A stretch of 64,000 nt of DNA from Chrysophaeum taylorii (taxonomy: Eukaryota > Sar > Pelagophyceae > Pelagomonadales > Pelagomonadaceae), in NCBI GenBank assembly GCA_029834535.1, contig JAQMWT010000578.1:104310-168309 (forward strand). The letters run 5' to 3'. Numbering within the stretch: the stretch's first letter is position 1; every line of letters begins with the position of its first letter. A program made the translations under genes and the position numbers. Below are positions 44,106 to 54,626 of this stretch, in pieces. The notes under the pieces were generated by a model, which ran no database searches, was not told the DNA's origin, and saw only the letters and a list, made by a program, of their open reading frames with translations.

Positions 44106-44505
44106 TCGCGAGATGCATAAGTATCAAAAATGGGCAGATGTACAGGTCGTCTCTCGCGTGCTGAGGCTAAGAGAACTATAACCTTGTTCTCTGCCAGACA
44201 ACATCACACGGCGAGGCGGGATGGTTTTTCCGTCCTTTCACCACTTCACTTCAGAATCCGCCGTAAAAATATAAATCGAGAAGAATATCCGGTACAACTT
44301 GTTGTTGTGTGCGAGAGAGTTCCACACCCGTGTCCTCAAGGCCGCCAAGGTCTCCAATTCTCCTGCGCCACGTGGTGCGCGCGGGGGTTGCTGCGCGTGC
44401 ATCTGTGGTGCCCATGAAATGAAGCATCATCCCTCTCGTGGGTGGTGCGTACAACACAGGTGTGCATCCACCGGCAAAAACTATATTAGTATCGGTGTTC
44501 TCCAG
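44106..44505. other. Intergenic, nothing recognised
   Basis: Short frames only; lies downstream of the aldo/keto reductase stop. Confidence 0.4.
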
Positions 44506-45477
44506 TCATGCGATGATAGAAGCGTCAAAGGCGATGGAGGCGTGTCGATCGAGGCGATTAATGGCCTGGATGTCGTCGTCTCTGAGGTGAAGCGCGAGGG
44601 CCGGGGCTCGGAGATTGTCAGCGAGGTGTGGGGTAGTGGTTGCCTTGCAGACCGGGTGGATGCCGCGAGCGATGAGCCAGGCGAGCGCGACTAGGGTGGG
44701 GGTGGCGCCAAGCCGGGCAGCGATGCGCTGGAGCTCGGCGCTCCCCAGAAGGTCAAGGCGGCCCGAGGCGAGCGGCGAGTACGCCTGAAGCTCCGCATCG
44801 GGCGCTAAGTCGCGCCACAGATCAACGAGTTCGAAGTTTGCGCAGTAGACGTGGCTCTCGAGCTGGACGAGATCGGGCGGAGACCCTGCGTTTCTTGCGT
44901 GTTCGCGCGCGTGGCGGCCGACGTAGTTGCTCACGCCGACTCGCGAGACGACGCCGCCGCGCTTGAGTGCTTCCAAAGCACGCCAGGTCTCGGCTCGGAG
45001 TTTCGCGTTCCGCGCGGGGGACTGCACGGCGTCGATGGTACCGGGGAAATGGACGAGCACGCTCTCGAGAGATTCGCCGATTGCGTCGCGCGATGCCATC
45101 ACCGACCTGATCGTCGAGGCGTAGGCCATGTCGTCATACCACACTTTGGTGCATACAGAAACCTCGCTGGGGTTCGCAATCAGCCCGCGCGACACGGCCT
45201 CCCGGATGCCGTCACCTATGGCCTCCTCGTTCTCGTAGTGCGTCGCGGTGTCGATTAACCTGTACCCGATGGCAATCGCGCTCACGACAGCCTCTCGGAC
45301 GCCCTCGTCGCCACAACACGTCCCTAGCCACAACGGCTGCGCTGCGGGAACCCCAGCGCACCCGGCGGTCGCGGGAAACCCAACGCACCAACTCGCGAGT
45401 GCGGCGCGCCTCGTTGGCGGCTGGACGCCGCCGACCACCACAGCCACAAGATGCCACCACCACGTCAGGCAGAGCAT
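44506..45477 (-). CDS. Aldo/keto reductase
   Basis: 323 codons from the ATG at 45477; the frame continues upstream to 45720 without a better ATG. NADPH-dependent carbonyl reductase family. Catalytic tetrad: Asp76 and Tyr81 (YRLIDTATHYENE), Lys111 (VCTKVWYD), His143 (VLVHFPGT). Later come VGVSNYVGRHA, VQLESHVYCANFELVDLW and the C-terminal NADPH phosphate-binding region around CKATTTPHLADNL. The N-terminal 45 residues (MLCLTWWWHLVAVVVGGVQP, then Arg/Ala-rich) look like a signal plus transit peptide, so plastid or secretory location is possible. The substrate cannot be told from sequence. Confidence 0.85.
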   Translation of the reverse strand: MLCLTWWWHLVAVVVGGVQPPTRRAALASWCVGFPATAGCAGVPAAQPLWLGTCCGDEGVREAVVSAIAIGYRLIDTATHYENEEAIGDGIREAVSRGLIANPSEVSVCTKVWYDDMAYASTIRSVMASRDAIGESLESVLVHFPGTIDAVQSPARNAKLRAETWRALEALKRGGVVSRVGVSNYVGRHAREHARNAGSPPDLVQLESHVYCANFELVDLWRDLAPDAELQAYSPLASGRLDLLGSAELQRIAARLGATPTLVALAWLIARGIHPVCKATTTPHLADNLRAPALALHLRDDDIQAINRLDRHASIAFDASIIA

Positions 45478-45689
45478 TTTTAAGAAGTAAAAAGAAGGCG
45501 AAAATAAAGAAAGAATTTCTGAGGCTGCGGAAGCCACAGCCTGGAACCCCATGAACAGGACGCAATACTTTGTTCCGGCCGGGGCGGCCGAAGGTTGCGC
45601 GTGCACACGGTAACCACGTGTGGAGGATGGCGAGAGCACTCGTCTGCGACTGGATCCAGATGCACCAGTCGCGATTGGCGGGATGTGAC

Positions 45690-45744
45690 TATTAGCACCC
45701 AGTGCCAGCCTGGCACCCATGCCCGGGAGAGGTCCGAAGTTAGG

Positions 45745-45775
<31 letters not shown>

Positions 45776-45780
45776 CCCGG
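45690..45780 (+). mobile_element. LINE 3' end with (TTAG)n tail, copy 2
   Basis: Matches 35925-35968: CAGCCTGG.ACCCATGCCC, GGGAGAGGTCCGAAGTTAG, followed by about eight TTAG units. It begins inside the upstream open extension of the aldo/keto reductase frame. No RT coding sequence precedes it, so it is a severely 5'-truncated insertion. Confidence 0.7.
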
Positions 45781-47610
45781 AGCGCGTAGATCCACAGGAT
45801 GTGAATCAAAAACCGTATGCCCTGTCACCGTTTCAGTTGACTCTGTACCCAAACGAAAAACTCAAATCGAATTCATTCCTCTGCAGCTGAAACGAGCGAA
45901 AAAGAGGGTTCCCCGCTTACCCTGGCAACGGACGCTGAGCTCGTCTACTCGAGGATGCCAGGAAATCAGGCAATCTCTCACCACCGCACAACAACCAGCA
46001 GCTCGCCGATCCTCTGACTTGAGGAACGACGCCTGATTTAAGGTAGAATGATACTCTCGATGGCACAGAGAAGGGGGGACGTAGTCGTTGAAGATATTCG
46101 TCTCGACATGCTCTGATGCGGCCTCTGTCCTCTCCTCAAGGATGCCGTACAGGGGCGGGGCTTGTAGCAGAAAAAAGACGGGTGGCTTCTCCGGATCAGC
46201 CTGATTGACCATACAGTTTTCGCTATATAAGGTTGGGACTGTCACAGGGCTCCTCACTCGCCGCTGCGCGCTAACAACCGAACACCCTGCCTCGAGTCCG
46301 AAACACGGTGATTGGTGATATGATTGAGTTGATTACAAGTAGCGCCGGGGGGTGCCAATAGCTGGGCGCTAAGTTGGGCAGGGGCACAGAGGTAAGTGTC
46401 AAGGATGGAAGGGCAAGGCCAAAGAATCAGGGTAAGGCCCTTCTAGCAGGAGTTGCTGCTACCACGAGGCAGTACACTGCCCAGAGTTTGCAAACGCCGC
46501 CGCTCGGGGGAATCATCAGGGCGAGAATACCTTCTTCCTCCCCTCGTCATCCACAGCTTGGGCGGCACAAGCAACAAAAGAGGGTGGCAAGAGGAATATC
46601 CGGTATCGCACCCCGAGTGTTTAAGCGGCGCGAGTGCCATCGGCAACGGGGCTTCAGAGCGATGTACCGTGAACGTCGCGTTCTTGTATTGAATCAAGCA
46701 CTGTCTTGCAGCAGAGAGACGGGAAATCAATCAACCAGATGACCCGTAAAATTGTGCGTGCTCGCAAGTCAAAGAAGAAGATTGAGGAGCTACGGGGTAG
46801 TCACGGAAGTATGTCGCGCCGTCGTCAACGTGGGAGTATTCAAAAGGCGGTGATGCGACTCGGAAGACCTGGTAGAGTGGCGATGTCCAACAGCGACGCG
46901 TGGGATAGGGGTGACATTAAAATTCCAAGGAACCAGCAGCTGTAAAAGGCGCTGCCTGGTGGCTAACAGTCGTGCAGGCCTTGCTTTGAGGAGCTAATTA
47001 GGCTGCCTGCCTGCCTGCCATGAGGAGGACTGTTTGTTATACGGACCCGGCCGCATAAGAGATGCGTGGTAAAACAAAGGTAGACCGCAGACTCATACGC
47101 GCGAAGAATCATCGCAAACCGAGTGAAGGGTCCACGGAACCAACCAACCGGAAGCTTGCGAAGTCCAGGAAGGGACCAAACTCGCAGGTTTTGCTCACTG
47201 CGTAGAATCCTACGATACACGCAGAGAGAGTCCCGGGTCCGCATAGCGAACGGCCGTGTAGAGACACGCGGTGGCGAAAATGGCGACAACAGCAGCAATT
47301 CCCTTGACACGGATCCGTCGGATCGGGTCGCGGCCGGCCATCACAGCCACCATCACTCGCAGAACAGAGAGGGCGGCCCACGCATCTGGAGGAAACCGGG
47401 TGGCGAGCCACAGTTAGTCAGTGAGTTAGGCAGTCAGTCGCTTGGCCGAGGTCCGAGCGTGGGTTCGGAGGTGTACCTGGCGCGGAGACGTCACGCGCGG
47501 ACGCAGCAGCAGGAGTTTTTAAGCAGCGGCGGCGGGACAAGAAAGAAAGAAAGAAAGAAAGGGTCCTTCCTACGAGAAAGCGACGTATATTATTAATTAG
47601 GCTTGTAAGG
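45781..47610. other. 1.8-kb intergenic region, repeats and weak ORFs
   Basis: 46178-46235 matches 40515-40575 (dispersed repeat). A (CTGC)n run lies near 47003-47022 and a (GAAA)n run near 47540-47560. A 122-codon plus frame at 46374 has no recognisable motif. Confidence 0.45.
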
Positions 47611-48615
47611 TCAGACGGCGTTGCAAAAGGCAAAGAAGGCGGCGGCGCCGGCGACGATGACGACGATAATTTTGGTGGCGATCTTAGTGGTGCCGCCGCC
47701 GGTGAGGTCGACGTCCTTTTTGGGGCGCGTCGTCTTGGCCTCGCGCTTGCCGTAGACAACGAAGAAGGGGTTGTGTACGTCTTTCTTGTTGTAGCGAAGC
47801 GGCTTACCCTCGTCGAGGTCGCCGGGATGGCCGTCGTAAGTTCCCGGGAACTGGAGGACCTCGCCCCCAGCGCACTCGACGATGGCGTGCGCGGCGCAGG
47901 TGTCCCACTCCATGGTGGGCGCCAACCGCGGGTAGACGTGAGCTCGACCCTCGGCGACCATAAGCAGCTTCAGGCTCGAGCCGTAGGACTGAAGCGAGGG
48001 GGTTGTGTACTTGGCGATAAACTGCTCCGTCTCGGGGGTATTGTGTGAGGCCGAAGCGACGATCTTGAGATTTGGATCCGTTTCCTCGAAGCGCGCGCAA
48101 AAGATACTTTTGTAACTGTCGTATCCGAGGGGATCGTCCGTCTCGCGAACTGGTGGCCCTAAACCCTTGACGCCCTTGTACATCACGGCGGTCGCGGGCA
48201 CGTAGACGACCCCAGCGATGGGGGTAGACCCCTCGACGAGCCCAATGTTCACCGTGAACTGGCCGTTTCGTTTTATGAATTCTTTGGTTCCGTCGAGGGG
48301 ATCGACGCACCAATAGTATTTCCACGCCGACCGTTCGGCGAATGACGTCATCGCGTTCTCTTCGCTCATTATGGGAAACGGGTACTTGGCTGCGAGCTCC
48401 TTGCAGATGATGTCGTTTGCGGCTTTGTCGGCGATCGTCAGGGGTGATCCGTCACCTTTTGATTTCGCGATAGACGCCCAGTTATCCAGCGGCGTCTCCG
48501 TGTACACCTTCATGATCGCGTCGCCGGCCTTCTTCGCGATCTGCGCGACCTCGTCGATAGATACATCCACCCCCCCCGCGCTGAACTTTCCGAAAGTCGA
48601 ATTCGTGGCTTCCAT
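47611..48615 (-). CDS. CysQ-like 3'(2'),5'-bisphosphate nucleotidase with C-terminal membrane anchor
   Basis: 334 codons from the ATG at 48615 (MEATNSTFGK). Inositol-monophosphatase superfamily; CysQ removes the 3' phosphate of PAP and PAPS and so links to sulphate metabolism. Metal-site motifs: SEENA (84-88), VDPLDGTKEFI (104-114), and near residue 240 MEWDTCAAHAIVECAGGEVL. TPLTIADKAAND fits the first metal-proximal loop. The last 25 residues (TKIATKIIVVIVAGAAAFFA) form a hydrophobic helix, a plausible tail anchor; this is unusual for the family. The frame is open upstream to an ATG at 48792 (59 more residues, basic and Leu/Ser-rich), which could encode a transit peptide. Confidence 0.85.
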   Translation of the reverse strand: MEATNSTFGKFSAGGVDVSIDEVAQIAKKAGDAIMKVYTETPLDNWASIAKSKGDGSPLTIADKAANDIICKELAAKYPFPIMSEENAMTSFAERSAWKYYWCVDPLDGTKEFIKRNGQFTVNIGLVEGSTPIAGVVYVPATAVMYKGVKGLGPPVRETDDPLGYDSYKSIFCARFEETDPNLKIVASASHNTPETEQFIAKYTTPSLQSYGSSLKLLMVAEGRAHVYPRLAPTMEWDTCAAHAIVECAGGEVLQFPGTYDGHPGDLDEGKPLRYNKKDVHNPFFVVYGKREAKTTRPKKDVDLTGGGTTKIATKIIVVIVAGAAAFFAFCNAV

Positions 48616-48792
48616 ACTTTTTTGGTGACGACGTCGCGCTGATTGTAGGGTAAGGGTCGAAAGCGTTGAGAGTGTTGGTCCTCGCAAGAGGCAGCTCACC
48701 AAGCTCAACTTAAAATTGTCCTTAAACAACATATACGCGCCGGCCCGTTTCTTTTTTCTGAGAGGCGCCATCCTGAGGTAGGTGGGACGCAT

Positions 48793-49049
48793 CGTATGAA
48801 AAAAAAAGCTGCCGACGTTATCTTCTTTCTGTTGCAGTTGCTCGGATGGCGTAATACTCCTTCCTATTCCATCATCACCCTAAAGTAATAGTATTATTAA
48901 CGCGCGTCACGATTGTTTGTCACCAACCCATGTCCGCATGAAGCGTGCCGCCGCTCTTCGTACCCGCCTTCTTCTTCGCAGAGGCCAATCAAGCAGCGGA
49001 CGACATATAGCAGGAAGATAAAAACGCGGTTCCGACGGTCGCGGAGGGG
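48793..49049. other. Intergenic, nothing recognised
   Basis: An A-run near 48800 and AT-rich sequence about 48870-48900; possible promoter of the CysQ-like gene. Confidence 0.4.
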
Positions 49050-49739
49050 TCACAGCCTCGAGCTGTGAGCACGAGAGCTCTCCGTCATCACAATCCGTAC
49101 GTACGTACGTACGTACGTACGTAGGTAGTAATACATCATCATCAAGGCGCGAAGGTCGAATAGAACACCCCCTCGCGTGTTCTGAGAGCTACATAGTCCT
49201 CTGCCGATGATGGGGTCTTGACCCGGCGTCATCGCCGATCCCAAGTTGAGGTGGGGTGATGAGGTCTGAACGGGCACGGGGCTGTGATCGTCGTCGCTCT
49301 TGAAAGGCGCACGCGTCGTCGTCGACCCGTCGTGGGCACTAGCGCTTCGAGAAGAAGAGTACGTCAAGGCAGAACACGTACAAAACCCGTGGAGATGAGA
49401 GTGGGCGGCTCGCATGCTCCTCAGGCTGGGAATACGTCGAGATTCTGGTGCCAGGCAGAATAAATGAGTGTCGCGGAGATTGACATCGGTGGTCTCCGAG
49501 AGAAGAGTGTCGCAGAGACACGTGGCGTTGTTGTCTGCGATAGCATCGTAGTGCTCCTGCAACGAAGGCCCAACTTGTTTTAAGATCCAAATCACATCGG
49601 GCCGATCGAACCGCCCGATGCACGCCGGGCGGCAGCGTCTCGGGGTTGCGACGGCCAATACCACCCCACATTGATCTCGTGGGGCAATCCAAGTCTGCCG
49701 CTCGTCCTCGGGCGGGAGAGTCATCCAGGTTGGACGCAT
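49050..49739 (-). CDS. Hypothetical ORF (229 codons), weak
   Basis: ATG at 49739 (MRPTWMTLPPEDERQTWIAP); the middle part RPDVIWILKQVGPSLQEHYD and LSETTDVNLRDTHLFCLAPE has ordinary protein composition. The C terminus runs through an (ACGT)n microsatellite at 49097-49125 as RTYVRTYVR, which is unlikely to be real coding. No family recognised. It could be a partial gene with a frameshift before the repeat. Confidence 0.25.
   Translation of the reverse strand: MRPTWMTLPPEDERQTWIAPRDQCGVVLAVATPRRCRPACIGRFDRPDVIWILKQVGPSLQEHYDAIADNNATCLCDTLLSETTDVNLRDTHLFCLAPESRRIPSLRSMRAAHSHLHGFCTCSALTYSSSRSASAHDGSTTTRAPFKSDDDHSPVPVQTSSPHLNLGSAMTPGQDPIIGRGLCSSQNTRGGVLFDLRALMMMYYYLRTYVRTYVRIVMTESSRAHSSRL
49097..49125. 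repeat. (ACGT)n microsatellite
   Basis: Seven self-complementary tetranucleotide units; perfectly palindromic, so it could form a hairpin on either strand. Confidence 0.95.
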
Positions 49740-50089
49740 TTCTTCTTTGTGGAAAGAGAACCCAAAGCACACTGAATTGGAGAAGAAACTGGGGCAATAC
49801 AAGGAGGCTGTTTGTACGAAGGCGGGGGTGTAATCAGCGCATGTTGTGTAAACATGGCAGGAATACAGTTTAGGAGGCAGATCGCCGCGATGATACAGCT
49901 TCTGCCACGCTCTGACAACCGCACCCGACGCAACGAACCGGGATACTTCGCAGCTGTAGCAGAGCTCTTATCAAACCTCTTATTCAAGCGCGCCATTCGG
50001 CTTTCGCGGCGTTTGCGGCAGCATCTCCGGACGCGCACGTCGCTTGCTACTAGCTGCGGGCTGCTCGTCGTGCCGTTTCCACGGCCGTG

Positions 50090-50400
50090 GTTATAGGCAA
50101 AGGGACGATGGATCTGCTTTGTGACGGGCTGAATGCCTGCTTGATGGAACGTCGCGGTATTGATGGGACTATCGGCCGTCTTTTGAAACAGCGGAAAGAA
50201 GGATGGGTCTTCACGTCAAGCGCTACCGCGAAAGTCGGTTTATGGTGCTCGCTGTTCGGCAGCTATTTCCGCCGAGCTTGAAAGCGAATAAAGTGCGGCT
50301 TTCTCTTTTGGCGGCGGGAACTTGAATTTCACTGCCGACACGACCTTCGATGGCACTGAAGAAGCGCCATGGCATGGAAATCGCGTCGTAGTAGTAGTAG
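50090..50400 (+). mobile_element. Small RT-fragment remnant
   Basis: Around 50255-50375 the words for ISAELESE, CGF and the ADTTF..MALKKRHGME region appear in shifting frames, matching the LINE RT segment at 42.82-42.92 kb. It ends in a (TAG)n run at about 50391-50412, just before the splicing-factor gene. Confidence 0.5.
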
Positions 50401-50524
50401 GTAGTAGTAGTAAAAGGCTTCTTTTTCGACGACAGAGGGTGGTTGGTTCATATTACACCGCACGGCGCCGGGACAGACAAAAGGGCGAAAAAAAAAGGAA
50501 AAGGTTCCGTTGAGTAATCGCCCG

Positions 50525-51761
50525 ATGGGACGGTCTGATGAGGAGGGGCGGAGGCAGCGTCGGCGCGATGATCGGCGGCGCAGGCGGTCGCGGTCGCGGT
50601 CGCGGTCGCGCGAGCGGCGGCGGTCTCCGTCGCCGGACGCTGACGTAGAGCGACACAAGTCAGAGATCGACGACCTGACGAAGGACCAGCGCACCGTGTT
50701 CGTGTCGCAGCTGGTGATGAAGGCCAGCGAGCGGCAAATCCGGAGTTTTTTCGAAAAGGTGGGGAAGGTGAAGGACGTGATCATGATCCGAGACAAATAC
50801 ACGAACAGGCACAAAGGTTTTGCGTACGTGGAGATGGCAAACTTGGAGTCGGTGCCGATGGTGCTCATGTTGAACGGAACGCTGCCTGACTTCCAGAAGT
50901 TTCCGATATTGGTCAAGGCGTCCGAGGCGGAGAAGAATTTTCTGGCGAAGCAGGAGGCCAACGCGGCGCAGCAGGAGGCGGAGGAGCGGCAGATGGCACT
51001 CCCTCCGGTAGCGACGGTGCGTCGCAAGCTCGTTCTCGGCAACTTGCACCCCGACATAACCGAGACCGACTTGAGGACCGTGCTGGCGCCCTTCGGGGAC
51101 GTCGAGGACGTCGAGCTCGCGGTCCCCGGCGAGGCCTTCGTGACGTTTACGAACGCCGACGACGCGCTGAAAGCATCCGCTAAGATTGGTGGCATCGAGC
51201 TGGGCGCGGATAAACCCATCACCGTGAAGTTTGCCGAACAGGCATCGGTCGCGGCGGCGGTGGGAGGCGGCGCGGCCACCACGGACTGGCGCCTCGATTC
51301 GGACGAGCAGGGCGGCATGGCAATGAACGCGCAATCTAGAGCGGCTTTGATGGCGCAGCTCGGGCAGCGAGCGGGCATGGGCGCTCAGGCGGCGTACGCG
51401 CCCGCTCAGCCCCAGAAACCGGCCAAGCTCGAAGGACCTCCGAAAGAAGCGTGAGCGTGTTTCGTTGTGTTGTCACAGTTTTAGGTGCAGGTTTGTGATG
51501 GCAAACATGTTCGACCCCACTTCGGAGACAGATCCTCATTGGCGACGGGATATCCGCGAGGACGTCACGGCCGAATGCGGCAAGTACGGCAAAGTTGTCC
51601 ACATCCACGTCGACAGCGTCTCCCCGCGAGGCCTCGTCCACTGTTTGTTCCAAGATCTCGCCTCGGCCGAGTCAGCGGCAACCCATCTTCACGGCCGTTG
51701 GTTCGCGGGCAGGGCTATCACGGTCACTTTCGTCGATCCTCGCACGCATCGCGCGCAGTGA
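50525..51761 (+). CDS. RBM39-like (CAPER-type) splicing factor, two exons
   Basis: Exons 50525-51450 and 51491-51761; 398 codons. Nuclear SR-type splicing factor that links U2AF-type recognition to exon choice. Order: basic/RS N terminus (RRRSRSRSRSRERRRSPSPD); RRM1 (RTVFVSQLVMKASERQIRSF, KGFAYVEM); Ala/Glu-rich linker; RRM2 (RKLVLGNLHPDITETDLRTV, EAFVTF); Gln/Ala-rich linker; and a C-terminal UHM (FVMANMFDPTSETDPHWRRD, KYGKVVHIHVD, GRWFAGRAITVTFVDP) with the GRWFAG loop that binds Trp-containing ligands. The intron sits exactly before the UHM; joining gives KEA-F-V-M-A-N-M-F, which matches the family. Without it the first frame ends at 51454. Confidence 0.92.
51451..51490 (+). other. 40-nt intron of the RBM39-like gene
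   Basis: GTGAGCG..GTGCAG. Phase 2; its removal restores the RBM39 UHM frame, strong evidence that 40-nt introns are spliced in this organism. Confidence 0.85.
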
Positions 51762-52574
51762 GTGCCTTGTCTTCTGTCTGCTGCGATCACTTTTATGCAG
51801 GTTCGCCTCGGAGATGTGACAGCGTCTTATCCATTGTCAAGCGTCATGCGAATGAGTCTAGGGGTTGATGTCGAGCGTCTCGGAAAAGAAGACCTCGCAG
51901 GTCTCTCTGTTTTGGACGACGATTTTTTTTCAGTGTCCGATGGGTTTTCGAGGATCGCTTCTCTTGCGATCGTCCCGGCAGGCTTTTTCTCTACAAAAAA
52001 AACAAACAAACAAGCTTCTGAACTTTTTTTATTCACTCACGGTGACTGTTCCTCCTCCGATTCGCCCTGCCCGTCTGTCTCCTCACCAAGCCGTTCTCAG
52101 ACTCGTCGATGCTTCTTCTTCTTGCGCCACCAGAGGAGAGGAGAGGAAGGGAGGGGAGGGGAGGGGACGCCCCCTGGTACGAGAGTGGAAACGACATCAT
52201 CATGGGCCGCGGCGGACCCCACATCCCTTCAAAAAAATTCTGGTCACCCCCCCCCCTTTTATAGGAGTAGTAGTAGTTTTTTTTAGGCTCTTATTAGGCA
52301 GGCTTGCTTGTGTACTGCTCTGGCTGCGGGTGTATGAACAAGGGTGGAATGAGACTTGTTCTTCTTCGGGATTTCTGCTGCGGGACCTTGCACCAGCCAG
52401 CCGCCACTGGCACGGGTGCGCTCAGCACTCTTTACTATGCGTTACGGGGACTGCTGCGAGGCGGGGAGGCACCACGACCCTGCCCTGCTCACGTCACTCT
52501 CCTAGTGTGTGTCGTGTCACACATCCTCCGGTTTTTTTTAGCGTCGCTCAGCCTTCAAGAAGGTCTGTCCGGCG
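51762..52574. other. Intergenic with a G-quadruplex-like tract
   Basis: 52147-52168 holds four runs of three or more G (GGGAGGGGAGGGGAGGGGAC) on the plus strand. Poly-T and poly-A runs flank it. No gene recognised. Probable promoter region of the methyltransferase gene. Confidence 0.5.
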
Positions 52575-52637
52575 ATGTGTCGAGCACCAGCGAAGCGTTC
52601 GAACGGTCACAGCGACGATGGTAAGCCTCGGACCGTG

Positions 52638-53306
52638 ATGAACAGACCGCTGCAGATTGGGTTCGTGGCGGCCCTTGTGCTTCCGCCGGTGTTAGCAGCA
52701 TCTTTAGACCCCGCGGGGGCATCAAAAGTCGGCGCTTGGCTCACCTACACATTTACTGGCTGGTTTGAGCCCCTGTTTGTTCTCGCCTCGTGCTGTCTCG
52801 CCGTCGAACGTGTCTGCTACACGGTGGTATGGTGCTGTCCGGGACGATTTGCCGCGTTCTGCGAAGCCGTGCGGTCGACTCCGCTCGGCGGGAAGACGCC
52901 CGTTGATGTCGTCGTCAAATTCTTCACGATCAACAAAATCTTTCAATACGGGGGTTTCGCGATTTTTTACCACCAATTCCCGCGCCCGACCCTCTTTCCC
53001 TTCGCGCTCGTCGTGGGGATGCAGCTCGTGCTGATCGGCCAGATCCTCAACGTCGGGATCTATCGCGCTATTGGGAAGGCCGGAGTCTACTACGGCTGCA
53101 AGTTCGACCAGCACGCCGAATGGTGCACCGGCTTTCCCTTTAATGTTGTCACGGCCCACCCCCAGTACCTCGGCTCGGTTTTGACAACCTTCGGCGCGTG
53201 CTTGCTCCTCGCAAATGACTCCGTTGTCGAACGCGGCTGGTTCGGCTTGGCGGCGATGCAGGCCCTCCAATACGCCTATATGGCTTACGTCGAACACCAT
53301 CTCTAA
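52638..53306 (+). CDS. Phospholipid N-methyltransferase-like (PEMT-type) membrane protein
   Basis: 222 codons from the ATG at 52638; an in-frame ATG at 52575 would add 21 residues, but GTAAGC follows it closely. Predicted spans: QIGFVAALVLPPVLAASL, PLFVLASCCLAVE, FPFALVVGMQLVLIG, and TTFGACLLLA. The block IYRAIGKAGVYYGCKF, WCTGFPFNVVTAHPQYLGSV matches the PEMT/phospholipid methyltransferase signature (SAM-binding GxG-like and TGFPF..HPQYxGS segments). PEMT methylates phosphatidylethanolamine toward phosphatidylcholine in the ER; the exact substrate is inferred. AATAAA near 53424 could be the polyadenylation signal. Confidence 0.75.
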   Translation: MNRPLQIGFVAALVLPPVLAASLDPAGASKVGAWLTYTFTGWFEPLFVLASCCLAVERVCYTVVWCCPGRFAAFCEAVRSTPLGGKTPVDVVVKFFTINKIFQYGGFAIFYHQFPRPTLFPFALVVGMQLVLIGQILNVGIYRAIGKAGVYYGCKFDQHAEWCTGFPFNVVTAHPQYLGSVLTTFGACLLLANDSVVERGWFGLAAMQALQYAYMAYVEHHL

Positions 53307-54626
53307 ACCACCATCTATCTAACAAGCTCTTGAACTGTCAGAGGATCGTGTCGAACGAACGAACGAACGAACGAACTAGGGGACCACGTAATGCACTGCG
53401 CCGACGAGGTGTAAAACACCTCGATAAATAAACACCGAATCTTGGACGCGCCTAATAATTATAACTTGCGCGGTAATAATTGTCGCGTGCTATTGTGAAA
53501 TCACTCGAGAGCGTTGATGATTGTTGGCACGTCAGAAAGCGTCACCATTACGTAATTCGACCCACGGGGGGGGGGAGTTTTTATTAGCTTCGCGGGTAGT
53601 TTCGCGAAGCTTTCGAGTTGTGTGGCTCAGACTATAAGCTTTATGTTGAAACGCCGCGATGGAATGGTTGTTCACAGTATCCGTGGTACTTTTCCGCCCG
53701 AACCATCATCACCATCTGCGCCTTCTTGTCGACTCGTCGCTGCGCCTTCTGATAGCGCGGCTCACAAACTTGTGCTACCGTTGGAACTTTGGCATGGCCG
53801 TGGACAATCGCGATCTTTCGGCAATGTAACGTGGCTGGTACGACAACTGGTTCCTTGAGGAGGTTGAGGAGATGACAAAGTTCTGGTGGAACGACCCGGC
53901 TCATCCCTTCTTTGTCTCCTCGAGGGACGTCTACATTCTACATCCTCCGCGCTGCCGGCGCGTCGCCCGACGAACATCGCGATGATGGTGATATGGCAAT
54001 GACATTGGTCCATCCGAGGACGGCGAGCTGTGGCGCGCGATTCTGCCTCCTGCTCTCCGATGGCTTGCCGATGTCTAGGGGTCGGTGATGATTCCGACAA
54101 CGCGCGCGTCTACCAAAGATGAATTTCGAATGAATGCACCCTCTTTTGCAGAAACTGCCGCCGCTTGTGTGTTTTATGACCTCAACCAGCGCGAACGCCC
54201 TTGACTCGCTTGACTTCCCTACTTTCGCCGAATTGTGGGAGGCCCTCGTCGCGGGATTTCTCGAAGACTTCTCCTTTTGACATTCACAGAAAGACGGCTA
54301 CTTTCCGGCGGCAGTATCACGAGAAGCACCCGCGCGTGTTCAACATCACCGAAATAATCGCGGGGTCAACGCCGGACGCGACATCGACGATCCGCGATAA
54401 AAAACGTCCTCTCTCCTCCGCGCACATCTCCGCGAGCCGTGGTGCGATGAGGCAACGCCTTCCATCACGAACCGACTGGAGCATTGCCTCTCGTTGGAAA
54501 CAGGCCACCCTTGAGTCAGCGTCCAACGCGCCCGCTTTCAGTCTCGACGACCACGTTCCGGCGCCTCCGACCCCGACTGCTGCGGGCGCCAGGCACCTCC
54601 CGCAGACGGCACAAGTCCTTATTCAA
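53307..54626. other. Intergenic region left of the inverted repeat
   Basis: (GAAC)n at about 53357-53378 and a G-run at 53566. A 158-codon plus frame at 54201-54677 crosses into the left arm and shows no motif, so I do not call it. No other feature recognised. Confidence 0.45.

Noticed and set aside
49050-49130. Coding through an (ACGT)n microsatellite
   Set aside because: The RTYVRTYVR end of the 49-kb frame is microsatellite translation, so I kept the gene call at low confidence only.
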